A DNA stretch of 64,000 bases. Source: DATLFA01 sp039915945. GTDB lineage: Bacteria > Actinomycetota > Acidimicrobiia > Acidimicrobiales > WLNW01. Shown piece after piece: positions 17,425-26,232 of the stretch (positions are counted from its first letter, which is position 1; the number at the start of each line of letters is the position of its first letter). Position numbers and translations under genes: made by a program. The notes under the pieces were generated by a model. It saw only the letters and a program-made list of their open reading frames with translations. It was not told the DNA's origin and did no database searches. The stretch spans positions 1 through 64,000 of the forward strand of contig JBDSMH010000094.1 of NCBI GenBank assembly GCA_039915945.1, read 5' to 3'.

Positions 17425-18528
17425 ATGGATTTCTCACTGAGCGAAGAACAAGAGACCACGCGTTCGTTGGCGCGCCAGATCCTCTCCGATCTCGTCACGC
17501 CCGACCGTCACAAGGAGCTCGAAGCCGACGGCCAATGGTTCGATCGCAAGGCGTGGTCTGCGTTGGCCGATGCGGGTCTGCTCGGTATCGCTGCGCCCGA
17601 AGCGCACGGCGGCTCGGGTCTGGGCTTCCTCGAAGTGGCGCTCGTGCTCGAAGAAGTCGGCCGCACCGTCGCCAAAGTGCCGTACCTCGCGTCCGTCGTG
17701 ATGGGCATCTTGCCGATCGCCCGCTTCGGCGGCGTCGCGTTGCAAGGGGAGTGGCTGCCGCGTCTCGTCTCCGGCGAGGCCATTGCGACGACCGCGCTGG
17801 TCGAGGAGCGCACGTCCGCCCAGTCCCCGGCTACGACCGCTCGCAAGAAGGGCTCCGCGTGGGTGCTCGACGGCACCAAGATCTGCGTGCCCGCCGGGCT
17901 CGACGCCTCGATCGTGTTGGTCCCCGCGATGACGGGCAACCGCAGGGTCGGGGTATTCGTGGTCGAGTCCGACGCCGAGGGTGTCGAGCTGCAGCGCCAA
18001 GACACCACCACCGGCATTCCCGAAGCGCGCCTCGTGCTCGCCGGCGCCAAAGCGACGTTGCTCGGCGCCACGGAGCAGGGTTCGGAGATCGTCGACTGGA
18101 TCACTCTGCGGGCAACCGCCGCGTTGGCCGCGACCGCGGTCGGCGTGTGCGAAGCCGCGCTGCGCATCACCGCCGACTACACGAAGACACGCGAGCAGTT
18201 CGGCCGCCCGATCGCCACGTTCCAAGCGGTTGGCCAACGAGCCGCCGACGCGTACATCGACACCGAGGCGGTGCGGCTCACCGCGCTGCAGGCCGCGTGG
18301 CGTATTTCGGCCGATCTGCCGGCCGACGCCGAGGTGGCCATCGCCAAGTTCTGGGCGGCCGATGGTGGGCAGCGGGTCGTGCATGCCGCCCAACACCTGC
18401 ACGGGGGCATGGGCGTCGACCGGGACTATCCCGTCCACCGCTACTTCCTGTGGGCCAAGCACCTCGAGCTCTCGCTCGGCGGGGCGACGGAGCAGCTCCT
18501 GCATTTGGGTGACATCCTCGCCGGCTAG
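17425..18528 (+). CDS. Acyl-CoA dehydrogenase family protein (smaller partner of a pair)
   Basis: This 367-aa protein begins MDFSLSEEQETTRSLARQIL, typical of the partner subunit of heteromeric acyl-CoA dehydrogenases. FGRPIATFQAVGQRAADAYI and the C-terminal HGGMGVDRDYPVHRYFLWAK are diagnostic. The central beta domain is divergent from the larger partner. The ATG at 17425 is preceded by GAGGGG. A hairpin with a T-rich tail follows before sufB, so it probably ends this operon. Confidence 0.9.
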   Translation: MDFSLSEEQETTRSLARQILSDLVTPDRHKELEADGQWFDRKAWSALADAGLLGIAAPEAHGGSGLGFLEVALVLEEVGRTVAKVPYLASVVMGILPIARFGGVALQGEWLPRLVSGEAIATTALVEERTSAQSPATTARKKGSAWVLDGTKICVPAGLDASIVLVPAMTGNRRVGVFVVESDAEGVELQRQDTTTGIPEARLVLAGAKATLLGATEQGSEIVDWITLRATAALAATAVGVCEAALRITADYTKTREQFGRPIATFQAVGQRAADAYIDTEAVRLTALQAAWRISADLPADAEVAIAKFWAADGGQRVVHAAQHLHGGMGVDRDYPVHRYFLWAKHLELSLGGATEQLLHLGDILAG

Positions 18529-18554
18529 GTAGGCCAACTGGCACGAGATAGCCC

Positions 18555-18580
18555 GGTCCTCGTCGGGGAAATCCCGGACC
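18555..18580 (+). terminator. Candidate terminator between acyl-CoA dehydrogenase pair and suf cluster
   Basis: GGTCC and GGACC flank a 16-base region that itself contains CGGG...CCCG, giving a nested hairpin, followed by TATTTGTT. It ends the dehydrogenase operon about 65 bases before sufB. Confidence 0.45.
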
Positions 18581-18645
18581 TATTTGTTACTATGCCGGTA
18601 GTGGAAATTCTGGATTCCCGACGCGACGCAAAAGGAGCCTGACGC

Positions 18646-20043
18646 ATGGCTGACATTGGCGTTGATCTGAGCCGCTACGCCCTCGGGTGGCACGACGAAG
18701 TTGTTTCCGTCTTCGAGCCCAAGCGCGGCTTGAACGCCGACATCGTCAAAGAGATCTCCGGCATCAAGGGCGAGCCCCAATGGATGCTCGACTTCCGCTT
18801 GAAGTCGCTGCGCCAGTTCGAGAAGCGGCCCATGCCCAACTGGGGCGGCGATCTCTCCGAGATCTACTTCGACAACATCTTCTATTACATCAAGCCGACC
18901 GACCATCAGGTCGACGCGTGGGACGCGCTGCCCGAGTCGGTGAAGAAGACCTACGAGAAACTCGGCATTCCCGAAGCCGAGCGCAAGTACCTCGCGGGCG
19001 TCACTGCGCAGTACGAGAGCGAAGTCGTCTTCCACCGCAACCGCGAAGATCTCGCCGGCCTCGGTGTGATCTTCTGCGACATGGATACCGCGCTGCGCGA
19101 GTACCCCGACGTCGTCAAGAAGCACATGGGCAAGATCATCCCGTCCAACGACAACAAGTTCTCCGCCCTCAACTCCGCCGCGTGGAGCGGTGGGTCGTTC
19201 ATCTACGTCCCACCTGGTGTCAAGGTGCCGATGCCGTTGCAGGCCTACTTCCGCATCAACTCCGAGAACATGGGCCAGTTCGAGCGCACGTTGATCATCG
19301 CCGACGAAGGCTCAGAGGTGCACTACATCGAAGGGTGCTCCGCGCCGGTCTACACGACCGATTCGTTGCACTCGGCGGTCGTCGAGATCTACGTCGGCAA
19401 GTCGGCTCGCGTCACCTACACGACCATCCAGAACTGGTCCAACAACGTCTTCAACTTGGTCACCAAGCGGGCCCGGGTCGAAGCCGAAGGCCACATGGAG
19501 TGGATCGACGGCAACATCGGTTCGCGCCTCACGATGAAGTACCCCGGTGTCGTCATGGTCGGCCCCAAGGCATCCGGCGAAGTGTTGTCGGTCGCCTACG
19601 CCGGTCAGGGTCAGCATCAAGATGCCGGCGCCAAGATGGTGCACGCGGCGCCCGAGACGACCTCCAAGATCGTGTCCAAGTCGATCTCCAAGGACGGCGG
19701 GCGCACCAGCTACCGCGGTCTCGTGCGCATCGAAGGCGACGCCTACGGCTGCAAGAGCCACGTGCAGTGCGACGCCCTCATTCTCGACGACCACTCCATC
19801 TCCGACACGTTCCCCTACATGGAGATCGGTGCCAAAGATGCAGTCGTTGGCCACGAGGCCACCGTGTCCAAGGTCGCCGACGATCAACTCTTCTATCTCA
19901 TGAGCCGCGGGCTCTCGCACGAACAAGCCATGGGCATGATCGTCAACGGCTTCATCGAGCCGGTGACCCGAACCTTGCCGATGGAATATGCGGTCGAGTG
20001 GTCGCGCCTCATCGAACTCCAGATGGAAGGCAGCATCGGCTAA
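18646..20043 (+). CDS. sufB: Fe-S cluster assembly scaffold SufB
   Basis: This 465-aa SufB, the scaffold subunit of SufBC2D, assembles Fe-S clusters from SufS/SufU-delivered sulfur. The N-terminus ends in the KPTD segment. The beta-helix core holds YVPPGVKVPMPLQAYFRIN, EGCSAPVYTTDSLHSAVVE and the conserved C-terminal CKSHVQCDALI, SRGLSHEQAMGMIVNGFIEP. Full family length. The ATG is preceded by AAAGGAG. No SufR-type repressor is encoded immediately upstream, unlike many actinobacterial suf operons. Confidence 0.97.
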   Translation: MADIGVDLSRYALGWHDEVVSVFEPKRGLNADIVKEISGIKGEPQWMLDFRLKSLRQFEKRPMPNWGGDLSEIYFDNIFYYIKPTDHQVDAWDALPESVKKTYEKLGIPEAERKYLAGVTAQYESEVVFHRNREDLAGLGVIFCDMDTALREYPDVVKKHMGKIIPSNDNKFSALNSAAWSGGSFIYVPPGVKVPMPLQAYFRINSENMGQFERTLIIADEGSEVHYIEGCSAPVYTTDSLHSAVVEIYVGKSARVTYTTIQNWSNNVFNLVTKRARVEAEGHMEWIDGNIGSRLTMKYPGVVMVGPKASGEVLSVAYAGQGQHQDAGAKMVHAAPETTSKIVSKSISKDGGRTSYRGLVRIEGDAYGCKSHVQCDALILDDHSISDTFPYMEIGAKDAVVGHEATVSKVADDQLFYLMSRGLSHEQAMGMIVNGFIEPVTRTLPMEYAVEWSRLIELQMEGSIG

Positions 20044-20094
20044 CGCTGAGCGTCCCGCGTGCCGCGTACGCGTTTGCTTTGGCAAGATGGGGTG

Positions 20095-20454
20095 ATGCCC
20101 ATGCGGGAAGAGTGCAAGTTCTTCGAGAGTCGGACCTATCGCAACGGTGAGACCGTCCGTAAGTGCGATCTCGACCTTGCTCCCGAGGCGCCCTGGCGTT
20201 GTCCCGACAATTGCGTGGCGTTCACGCCGCGCATGGCCGATGTCAATTGGGCCCACGGCACACTCGTCACGCCGCCGACGCCGGCCGAGCCGAAGAGCCT
20301 CGAAGAGGATCCCGAATCAGTGGCCCGTCTGCTCGACGAAGCCGAGGACATCCTCAACGAGGCCGGGCCGCGGATCATCGACGAGGTCAACCGGGAGCAC
20401 GGTCGAGATTCGGCGCGGCGAAAGTGGTGGCCGTTCGGCCGCGGCGGGCGCTGA
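20095..20454 (+). CDS. Small four-cysteine protein inside the suf cluster
   Basis: This 119-aa protein between sufB and sufD is of unknown function. Four cysteines lie in the first 40 residues: Cys7, Cys24, Cys36 and Cys40 (REECKFF, RKCDLD, WRCPDNCVAF), a pattern that could hold an Fe-S cluster or zinc. The second half is acidic and helical (SVARLLDEAEDILNEAGPRI) and ends in a basic tail (RRKWWPFGRGGR). No membrane helix. The ATG at 20095 is used; another lies two codons on. Its position suggests a role in cluster assembly or delivery, but this is inference only. Confidence 0.75.
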   Translation: MPMREECKFFESRTYRNGETVRKCDLDLAPEAPWRCPDNCVAFTPRMADVNWAHGTLVTPPTPAEPKSLEEDPESVARLLDEAEDILNEAGPRIIDEVNREHGRDSARRKWWPFGRGGR

Positions 20455-20484
20455 TATTTCCCCTACGCGGATAGGATTATTTCC

Positions 20485-21753
20485 GTGGTCTCGGTCTTTG
20501 CCCCCGATGTAGCGCGCTCGCTCGACGGGCCCGATTGGCTTCGTGAATTTCGTCGTGACGCGGCGGAGCGAGTCGCGGCGGGCGCGTTGCCCACTGCTGA
20601 CGAAGAGGTCTGGCGTTACACGCGTATCGGCGACCTGGCGATCGATCGCTTTCACCTGAGCGACGGGGTCACCGGCGATGCCCGCAACCTGGCGCAGGTG
20701 CAGGCGGTGCTCGCCGCCTACACCGACACCGCCGCCGTGGTCGTTGTACACAACGGCCGCTTGGTGCATGTCTCGCAGTCCGTTTCGCGCGGGCTCTACG
20801 TGGGGCCGTTGACCGGCTACCGCGGCGGCGACAAGCTGCTCGGCTCGGCGTCACCCACCGCCACCGATCTCTTCGCCGAGATGAACAACGCGTTCGCCGC
20901 CGATCCACTTGCGGTCGTCATCGACGCCAACGTCGAGATCGACGCGCCGATCGTGGTCGTGCACTGGAACGACGGCGCGGACGCCGCAGTGTTCCCCCGT
21001 CTCGTCGTGCGAGCCGGCGCCAACAGTCATGCGCTGTTGGTCGAGCACGCGTTGTCGTCCGGCGACATGTTGATGCTGGCACCGGTCGTCGAGATGGTGA
21101 TCGAGCGCGACGCTCGGTTCGGCTATCTCAATGTGCAGCAGTTGGGCGCGAGCACCTGGCAACTGGCGTCGCATTCCTCGACCGTCGACGCCGGCGCCAC
21201 GCTCACCTCGTCGGCGGCGGTCTTCGGTGGTGACTCGGCGCGTCAACGTACCGATTGCCGACTCATCGGCCGCGGCGCCACCGGTGTGCTGCAAGCGTTG
21301 TACTTCGGCAGCGGCGATCAGTTGCTCGACTTCCGCACCTTCCAAGATCACGCAGCGCGAGACACCACGAGCAACCTGTTGTTCAAAGGCGTGATCGACG
21401 ATCGGGCGCGCTCGGTCTACACCGGCCTCATCCACGTGCGGCCCGATGCACGGGGCACCAACGCCTTCCAGACGAACCGCAACATCAAACTCTCCGACGA
21501 AGCATGGGCCGAGTCGGTGCCCAACCTTCAGATCGAAAACAACGACGTCAAGTGCAGTCATGCGTCGACCGTCGGCCCCGTCGACGAAGACCAACGCTTC
21601 TACCTCGAGAGCCGCGGTCTTCATCCATCGCGCGCCGAGCGCTTCATCGTCGCCGGCTTCTTCGACGAAGTGCTCCACGCGCTGCCGGTCGCGGCCGCCC
21701 GCCCGCTCGTTGCCGCAGCAATCACCGCCAAACTGGGCGAGGAGAGGCCGTGA
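20485..21753 (+). CDS. sufD: Fe-S cluster assembly protein SufD
   Basis: This 422-aa SufD is a paralogue of SufB and a subunit of SufBC2D. The N-terminal part has EEVWRYTRIGDLAID (the typical WKYT-like segment); the beta-helix core shows LLFKGVIDDRARSVYTGLIH, NLQIENNDVKCSHASTVGPV and the C-terminal SRGLHPSRAERFIVAGFFDE. The start is a GTG at 20485. Its stop overlaps the start of the Rieske ferredoxin gene (GTGA). Confidence 0.95.
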   Translation: MVSVFAPDVARSLDGPDWLREFRRDAAERVAAGALPTADEEVWRYTRIGDLAIDRFHLSDGVTGDARNLAQVQAVLAAYTDTAAVVVVHNGRLVHVSQSVSRGLYVGPLTGYRGGDKLLGSASPTATDLFAEMNNAFAADPLAVVIDANVEIDAPIVVVHWNDGADAAVFPRLVVRAGANSHALLVEHALSSGDMLMLAPVVEMVIERDARFGYLNVQQLGASTWQLASHSSTVDAGATLTSSAAVFGGDSARQRTDCRLIGRGATGVLQALYFGSGDQLLDFRTFQDHAARDTTSNLLFKGVIDDRARSVYTGLIHVRPDARGTNAFQTNRNIKLSDEAWAESVPNLQIENNDVKCSHASTVGPVDEDQRFYLESRGLHPSRAERFIVAGFFDEVLHALPVAAARPLVAAAITAKLGEERP

Positions 21754-22076
21754 AGCAGTTCTTGTTGTGTGCCGTCGACGATCTCGCGCCTGCGACGGCA
21801 CGACGCTTCGACGTAGGCACGCACCGCATTGCGCTGGTGCGCATCGACGACGACTTCTACGCCATCGGCGACACGTGTTCGCACGCCGACTATTCGCTCT
21901 CCGAAGGCGAGGTCAACCTCGAAGAGCGCACGCTCGAATGCTGGAAGCACGGCAGCCAGTTCAGCGTCGACGACGGACATCCGGTCTCGCTGCCCGCCAC
22001 TCGTCCGGTGCCGGTCTACAAGGTCGTGGTCGATGACGGCTCGGTCTTTGTGTCGGTCGAGGTCGGCGATGAGTGA
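21750..22076 (+). CDS. Rieske-type [2Fe-2S] ferredoxin in the suf cluster
   Basis: This 108-aa Rieske protein has ligands CSH (Cys43, His45) and CWKH (Cys64, His67), the CxH...CxxH pattern for a [2Fe-2S] cluster. It resembles the small dioxygenase-type ferredoxin commonly encoded in actinobacterial suf operons. The start is a GTG at 21750 overlapping the sufD stop; its own stop overlaps the sufC start. Translational coupling suggests production with SufBCD, perhaps as an electron donor during cluster assembly. Confidence 0.93.
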   Translation: MKQFLLCAVDDLAPATARRFDVGTHRIALVRIDDDFYAIGDTCSHADYSLSEGEVNLEERTLECWKHGSQFSVDDGHPVSLPATRPVPVYKVVVDDGSVFVSVEVGDE

Positions 22077-22863
22077 GCTCGTCATCAGTGGCCTCCACGC
22101 ATCGGTGCGAGGCACGCCCATCTTGCGCGGTGTCGATCTCGTGGTGCGCAGCGGCGAAGTGCACGCGGTGATGGGGCCCAACGGGTCGGGCAAGTCGACG
22201 TTGGCGCACGTGTTGATGGGCAAACCCGGCTACGAGGTCACGGCGGGTTCGATCACGCTCGACGGTGTCGACCTCGTCGGCCTCGAGCCCTGGCAGCGCG
22301 CGCGGGCGGGCCTGTTCCTGGGGCTGCAATATCCCGTCGAGGTGCCGGGCGTACACGTGGGCGAAGTTCTGGTCGAGGCGCTCGCCGCGGGCGGTCTCTC
22401 GCACCAGACCGCCGACGAACGCATTGCGGCGGAGGCGCCCCGCCTCGGCCTCGACGACATGTTCTTCACGCGTGCGCTCAATGTCGATCTGTCGGGCGGC
22501 GAGAAGAAGCGGGTCGAGACCTTTCAGCTCGCAGTGCTGCGACCCAAGATCGCCGTGCTCGACGAGCTCGATTCGGGGCTCGACATCGACGCGCTGCGCC
22601 TCGTCAGCCGCCGTGTCGAGGACGCGACCAAAGAGTTCGATCTCGGGGTGCTGGCCATCACGCACTACCAGCGCCTGCTCGACGTGCTGCACGCCGATCA
22701 CGTGCATATCTTCGCCAACGGCCGCATCAAGGCCAGCGGCGGTCCCGAGCTGGCGTCCGAGCTCGAACGCACCGGCTATGCCGCGTGGGCCGATGCCGAG
22801 GCCGAGGCGGCGGCGGTTGTGGCCGATCCGTTCGCCGACCGCTTCGCCGACCCCTTCGCCTGA
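22069..22863 (+). CDS. sufC: Fe-S assembly ATPase SufC (first copy)
   Basis: This 264-aa ABC-type ATPase of SufBC2D has Walker A GPNGSGKST (36-44), signature LSGGEKKR and Walker B LDELDSGLDIDAL, where most SufC have LDETDSG. The catalytic glutamate is kept. The switch region is AITHYQR. The C-terminus is extended by an Ala-rich tail and the repeat DPFADRFADPFA, encoded by a 12-bp tandem repeat that includes the stop codon. A second SufC lies at 25478-26218 and is more canonical. The ATG at 22069 overlaps the Rieske gene. Confidence 0.93.
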   Translation: MSELVISGLHASVRGTPILRGVDLVVRSGEVHAVMGPNGSGKSTLAHVLMGKPGYEVTAGSITLDGVDLVGLEPWQRARAGLFLGLQYPVEVPGVHVGEVLVEALAAGGLSHQTADERIAAEAPRLGLDDMFFTRALNVDLSGGEKKRVETFQLAVLRPKIAVLDELDSGLDIDALRLVSRRVEDATKEFDLGVLAITHYQRLLDVLHADHVHIFANGRIKASGGPELASELERTGYAAWADAEAEAAAVVADPFADRFADPFA

Positions 22864-22866
22864 ACG
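22831..22866. repeat. 12-bp tandem repeat spanning the sufC stop codon
   Basis: Three 12-base units begin TTCGCC (22831, 22843, 22855); the third contains the TGA stop of the first sufC. They encode PFADRFADPFA. One of several stop-straddling repeats in this window. Confidence 0.85.
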
Positions 22867-22926
22867 GCCTTCCGGTGAGCGCCTCGCCCTCTGGCCATGG
22901 CGCGAACGTGTCGTAGGCTCGAAACC

Positions 22927-23226
22927 ATGCCGGTCGATCGCCGTCCTCTTTCCCCCGACGAGGTTGCCCACCTCGTCGCATCGCTCGACGGTTGGGAGCT
23001 CGACGGCGCGACGTTGCGGCGTCAGCTGGTCTTCGACTCGTTCGTGCCGGCCTTCGGGTTCATGGCCCAGGTGGCGCTGATCGCCGAGCGTCTCGACCAT
23101 CACCCGAATTGGTCCAACGTCTACAACCGCGTCGACATCGCGGTTACGACCCACGATGCCGGCGGCCTGACGGCGCTCGACTTCGAGTTCGTGCGCCAGG
23201 TCGACGCGGTCCTCTCGCGAGCCTGA
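22927..23226 (+). CDS. 4a-hydroxytetrahydrobiopterin dehydratase (pterin carbinolamine dehydratase)
   Basis: This protein of about 99 aa is in the PCD/DCoH family. The active-site signature LDHHPNWSNVYNRVDIAVTT matches the family (H-H-P-x-W). It recycles pterin cofactor for aromatic amino acid hydroxylases or acts in molybdopterin-related metabolism. The ATG at 22927 gives the standard length; an upstream start at 22897 would add 10 residues. It is followed after 1 base by an acetyltransferase gene. Confidence 0.93.
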   Translation: MPVDRRPLSPDEVAHLVASLDGWELDGATLRRQLVFDSFVPAFGFMAQVALIAERLDHHPNWSNVYNRVDIAVTTHDAGGLTALDFEFVRQVDAVLSRA

Positions 23227-23227
23227 C

Positions 23228-23746
23228 ATGCGCCACGAAATCGAGGGAAGCATCGTCCGTCTGCGCGCAATGGAACTCGCCGACGTGCAGTGGTACGACC
23301 ACATGCCCATCACGAGTGAGTACGACGACTTCGGTCAGCAGCCGCCGTACAACTCGGTCGATCGCTGGCGTGCCGACAAGCTCGTCACCGCGGACAACGG
23401 TTTGCTGCTCGTCGAACAGATCTCGCCGCGCGAGCGGCTGGGTTCGGTCGGATGGCGCACGGTCACGTGGGGGCCGTCGTGGCTGTCTCGTTGCATCGAG
23501 ATCGGCATCTCGCTCATACCGACTGCGCGCGGGCGCGGCATCGGTACCGAAGCGCAGTGGTTACTGGCTCGGTTTCTCTTCAACGAGACCAACGTGCAGC
23601 GGATCCAGGCCGTCACCGACGTGACCAATCTCTCCGAGCAGCGCGCGCTCGAAAAGGCGGGCTTCGTCGCCGAAGGAGTGTTGCGCAGCGCGCAACACCG
23701 GCGAGGCGAGTACCACGACCTAGTGATCTATTCCGTCGTGAGGTAG
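23228..23746 (+). CDS. GNAT family N-acetyltransferase (RimJ/RimL-like)
   Basis: This 172-aa GNAT acetyltransferase has the acetyl-CoA binding segment IPTARGRGIGTEAQWLLARF (the R/QxxGxG/A motif). TDVTNLSEQRALEKAGFVAEG is the usual beta-5/C-terminal signature of the RimJ/RimL subgroup. Acceptor substrate unknown. The start at 23228 follows the dehydratase stop closely, suggesting one transcript. Confidence 0.9.
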   Translation: MRHEIEGSIVRLRAMELADVQWYDHMPITSEYDDFGQQPPYNSVDRWRADKLVTADNGLLLVEQISPRERLGSVGWRTVTWGPSWLSRCIEIGISLIPTARGRGIGTEAQWLLARFLFNETNVQRIQAVTDVTNLSEQRALEKAGFVAEGVLRSAQHRRGEYHDLVIYSVVR

Positions 23747-23750
23747 TAAT

Positions 23751-23763
23751 GCGGCTCCGCCGC
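23751..23763. terminator. GCGGC-TCC-GCCGC hairpin between acetyltransferase and sufU
   Basis: A 5-bp perfect GC stem with a 3-base loop sits between two convergent genes and touches the sufU stop. The same motif in the opposite orientation occurs at 54375-54387. It is likely a bidirectional 3'-end hairpin without a U-tract. Confidence 0.45.
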
Positions 23764-24233
23764 TAGGCGGTTGCGTCGTCGAGGCCGATGGCGAGCGTGT
23801 TCCACGCCAAGGTCGCGCACTTGATGCGAGAGGCGAATTTGACCACGCCGCGGAGTGCTTCGAGATCGCCGAGCTTTATCTCGACACCGTCGTCGTCGGT
23901 CTCGCTCGTCGTGCCGTCGAGCTCGTTCTCGTGGATCGACATCATCCCTTTGAATGCACGCGTGATCGAGCGCGCCTCGTTGACGCTCTTGCCCTTGACC
24001 GCGACGCTCATCATCGAGGCCGACGCCTTGCTGATCGAACAACCCTGACCGGTGATGCGCACGTCGTCGACTCGCCCGTCGGTGACGTCGACGTACACCG
24101 CGACCTCATCACCGCACAGCGGGTTGAAACCCTCGGCCCGGTGGGCGGGCGGACACTCGAGCGTGCCGTTGTTGCGGGGATTGCGGTAGTGGTCGAGGAT
24201 GATCTCGCGGTAGAGATCTTCGAGCCCAGGCAT
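23763..24233 (-). CDS. sufU: SufU, NifU-like sulfur-transfer protein
   Basis: This 156-aa SufU accepts persulfide sulfur from SufS and passes it to SufBCD. The three zinc/sulfur cysteines are visible (FNPLCGDEV, GQGCSISKAS, RIKCATLAW), and the typical SufU insertion lies in the middle (SIHENELDG). MPGLEDLYREIILDHYRNP is the standard start; the ATG at 24233 is preferred over a TTG two codons earlier. It is the last gene of the leftward sufC2-sufS-sufU operon, 15 bases after the sufS stop. Confidence 0.95.
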   Translation of the reverse strand: MPGLEDLYREIILDHYRNPRNNGTLECPPAHRAEGFNPLCGDEVAVYVDVTDGRVDDVRITGQGCSISKASASMMSVAVKGKSVNEARSITRAFKGMMSIHENELDGTTSETDDDGVEIKLGDLEALRGVVKFASRIKCATLAWNTLAIGLDDATA

Positions 24234-24248
24234 TGTCAACCTCGTACG

Positions 24249-25478
24249 TCAGATGGCAAAGAATTGGCCGGCGGCCTCGAGCGCATCGGCGAGCCTATCG
24301 ACATCGGACTCGTCGTTGTACACGTAGAACGAAGCGCGGGCGGTGGCGGTGAGACCCAGCTTGCGCATGAGCGGCTTGGCGCAGTGATGACCCGCCCGCA
24401 CACAGACGCCGTATTGGTCGAGCACCTGGCTGATGTCGTGTGCGTGAAGGTCTTTGTAGGTGAAGGAGAACACCGCACCGCGTTGCGCGGGCTCGGATGG
24501 GCCGTAGATGTGCAAGTCGTCGCCGAACCGTTCGGTCAGCGTGCGCATCGTGTAGGCGGCGAGGGTGACTTCGTGCTCGCGCACCGCGTCCATGCCGAGG
24601 CCGCGGAGGTAGTCGACCGCCGCGCCCAGCCCGATGATCTCGGCGATGGGGGGAGTGCCGGCTTCGAACTTCCACGGCACGTCGTTGGTGGTGAACCCGT
24701 CGAAGCGCACATCTCTGATCATCTCGCCGCCGCCCAAGAACGGTGGCATGGCGTCGAGGATCTCTTGACGACCCCAGAGCACGCCGACTCCGGTCGGGCC
24801 GCACATCTTGTGCCCGCTGAAGGCCAACAGGTCGGCACCGAGTTCGTGCACATCGGTGGCGAGGTGGGGCACGTATTGGCAGGCGTCGATGCAAAGCGTG
24901 GCGCCAGCGGCATGGGCGGCGTCGGCGATGCGGCGCACCGGAGTGAGGGTGCCGAGCACGTTGGACATGGCGGTGATCGACACGAGCTTGGCGCCGTCGA
25001 AGTAGCGATCGAGATCGTCGACGCACAACATGCCGTCGTCCCGAACCGGTAGCCAGCGCAGCTCGATGCCGCGCTCGGCGGCGAGCATGTGCCACGGCAC
25101 GATGTTGGCGTGGTGTTCCATCTCGGTGAGCACGACGGCGTCGCCCGCTTTGAGGTTGGCCCGGCCCCACGAATGAGCCACGAGATTGAGGGACTCGGTG
25201 GCGTTCTTGGTGAAGACGACTTCGTTGTACGCGCCGCCGATGAACTCGGCTACGGCGCGGCGCGCGCCTTCCATCTGGTTGGTGGCTTCTTCGGCGATGC
25301 GATACACGCCGCGGTGCACATTGGCGTTGACCGTCTCGTAGTAGTTCGTCATCGCGTCGATCACGACGCGCGGCTTTTGCGAAGTCGACGCGGAATCGAT
25401 GTAGACGATGGGGTGCCCGTCGACCTTTTGGTCGAGTAGGGGGAAGTCTTTCTTGATACGCCCAGTGTCGAGTGCCAT
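24249..25478 (-). CDS. sufS: Cysteine desulfurase SufS
   Basis: This 409-aa PLP-dependent group II cysteine desulfurase has Schiff-base lysine in AFSGHKMCGPTGVGVLWG and catalytic cysteine in VCVRAGHHCAKPLM. EFIGGAYNEVVFTKNATESLN marks the PLP-binding N-terminal part. It supplies persulfide to SufU. The ATG at 25478 overlaps the stop of the second sufC; a GTG codon lies one codon upstream. Confidence 0.96.
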   Translation of the reverse strand: MALDTGRIKKDFPLLDQKVDGHPIVYIDSASTSQKPRVVIDAMTNYYETVNANVHRGVYRIAEEATNQMEGARRAVAEFIGGAYNEVVFTKNATESLNLVAHSWGRANLKAGDAVVLTEMEHHANIVPWHMLAAERGIELRWLPVRDDGMLCVDDLDRYFDGAKLVSITAMSNVLGTLTPVRRIADAAHAAGATLCIDACQYVPHLATDVHELGADLLAFSGHKMCGPTGVGVLWGRQEILDAMPPFLGGGEMIRDVRFDGFTTNDVPWKFEAGTPPIAEIIGLGAAVDYLRGLGMDAVREHEVTLAAYTMRTLTERFGDDLHIYGPSEPAQRGAVFSFTYKDLHAHDISQVLDQYGVCVRAGHHCAKPLMRKLGLTATARASFYVYNDESDVDRLADALEAAGQFFAI

Positions 25479-26218
25479 CACCGCCAGCTTTCGTAGCCGT
25501 CTCTCTCGAGCCGCTCTACCAACTCGAGGCCGCCGGTAGCCACGATGCGGCCGTCGATCATGATGTGAACGACATCGGGTACCAGCTCTTCGAGCAAGCG
25601 CTGATAGTGCGTAATCGCGAGCACACCCATCGAGGGGCGGTCGCGGTGAACTTCGTTGACGCCCTTGGCGACGATGCGCAAGGCGTCGATGTCGAGACCC
25701 GAATCGGTCTCGTCGAGGATGGCCAACTCGGGCTCGAGGATGGCGAGCTGCAGCACCTCGTTGCGTTTCTTTTCACCGCCGGAGAAACCCTCGTTGAGGT
25801 AGCGGTCGGCGAAGGACGAGTCCATGCCGAGGCGTTGCATCCACTCCATGATCGACAGGCGCAACTCGAGCACCGAGAGATCGAGGCCCTTGCGAGCAGA
25901 GAGCGCCTGGCGCAAGAAGTTGATGACCGAGACGCCGGCGATCTCTTGTGGGTACTGAAAAGCGAGAAACATGCCGGACTTGCCCCGCACGTCGGCCGGC
26001 CAACTCGTGATGTCGTCGCCCTTGAAAAGGATCGAGCCCTCGGTCATCTCGTACTCGGGGTTGCCGAGCAGCACATTGGCGAGCGTCGATTTGCCCGAGC
26101 CGTTGGGGCCCAAGAGCGCGTGGATTTCGCCGGGGGCGATCGTCAGGTCTACACCGCGCAGGATGGGCGTGGAACCGGCGCCGGCATGCAGATTGCGCAC
26201 CTCGAACAGCGGGGTCAT
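25478..26218 (-). CDS. sufC: Fe-S assembly ATPase SufC (second copy)
   Basis: This 246-aa second SufC is encoded as the first gene of the leftward sufC2-sufS-sufU operon. Walker A is GPNGSGKST, signature FSGGEKKRNE, Walker B LDETDSGLDIDAL, which is the canonical SufC form. SGMFLAFQYPQEIAGVSV matches SufC rather than other ABC ATPases. It differs throughout from the copy at 22069. Both may bind SufBD, or one may be specialised. The start at 26218 lies 15 bases after an 8-bp perfect dyad. Confidence 0.94.
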   Translation of the reverse strand: MTPLFEVRNLHAGAGSTPILRGVDLTIAPGEIHALLGPNGSGKSTLANVLLGNPEYEMTEGSILFKGDDITSWPADVRGKSGMFLAFQYPQEIAGVSVINFLRQALSARKGLDLSVLELRLSIMEWMQRLGMDSSFADRYLNEGFSGGEKKRNEVLQLAILEPELAILDETDSGLDIDALRIVAKGVNEVHRDRPSMGVLAITHYQRLLEELVPDVVHIMIDGRIVATGGLELVERLERDGYESWR

Positions 26219-26232
26219 GGCCGGAAGTCTAG

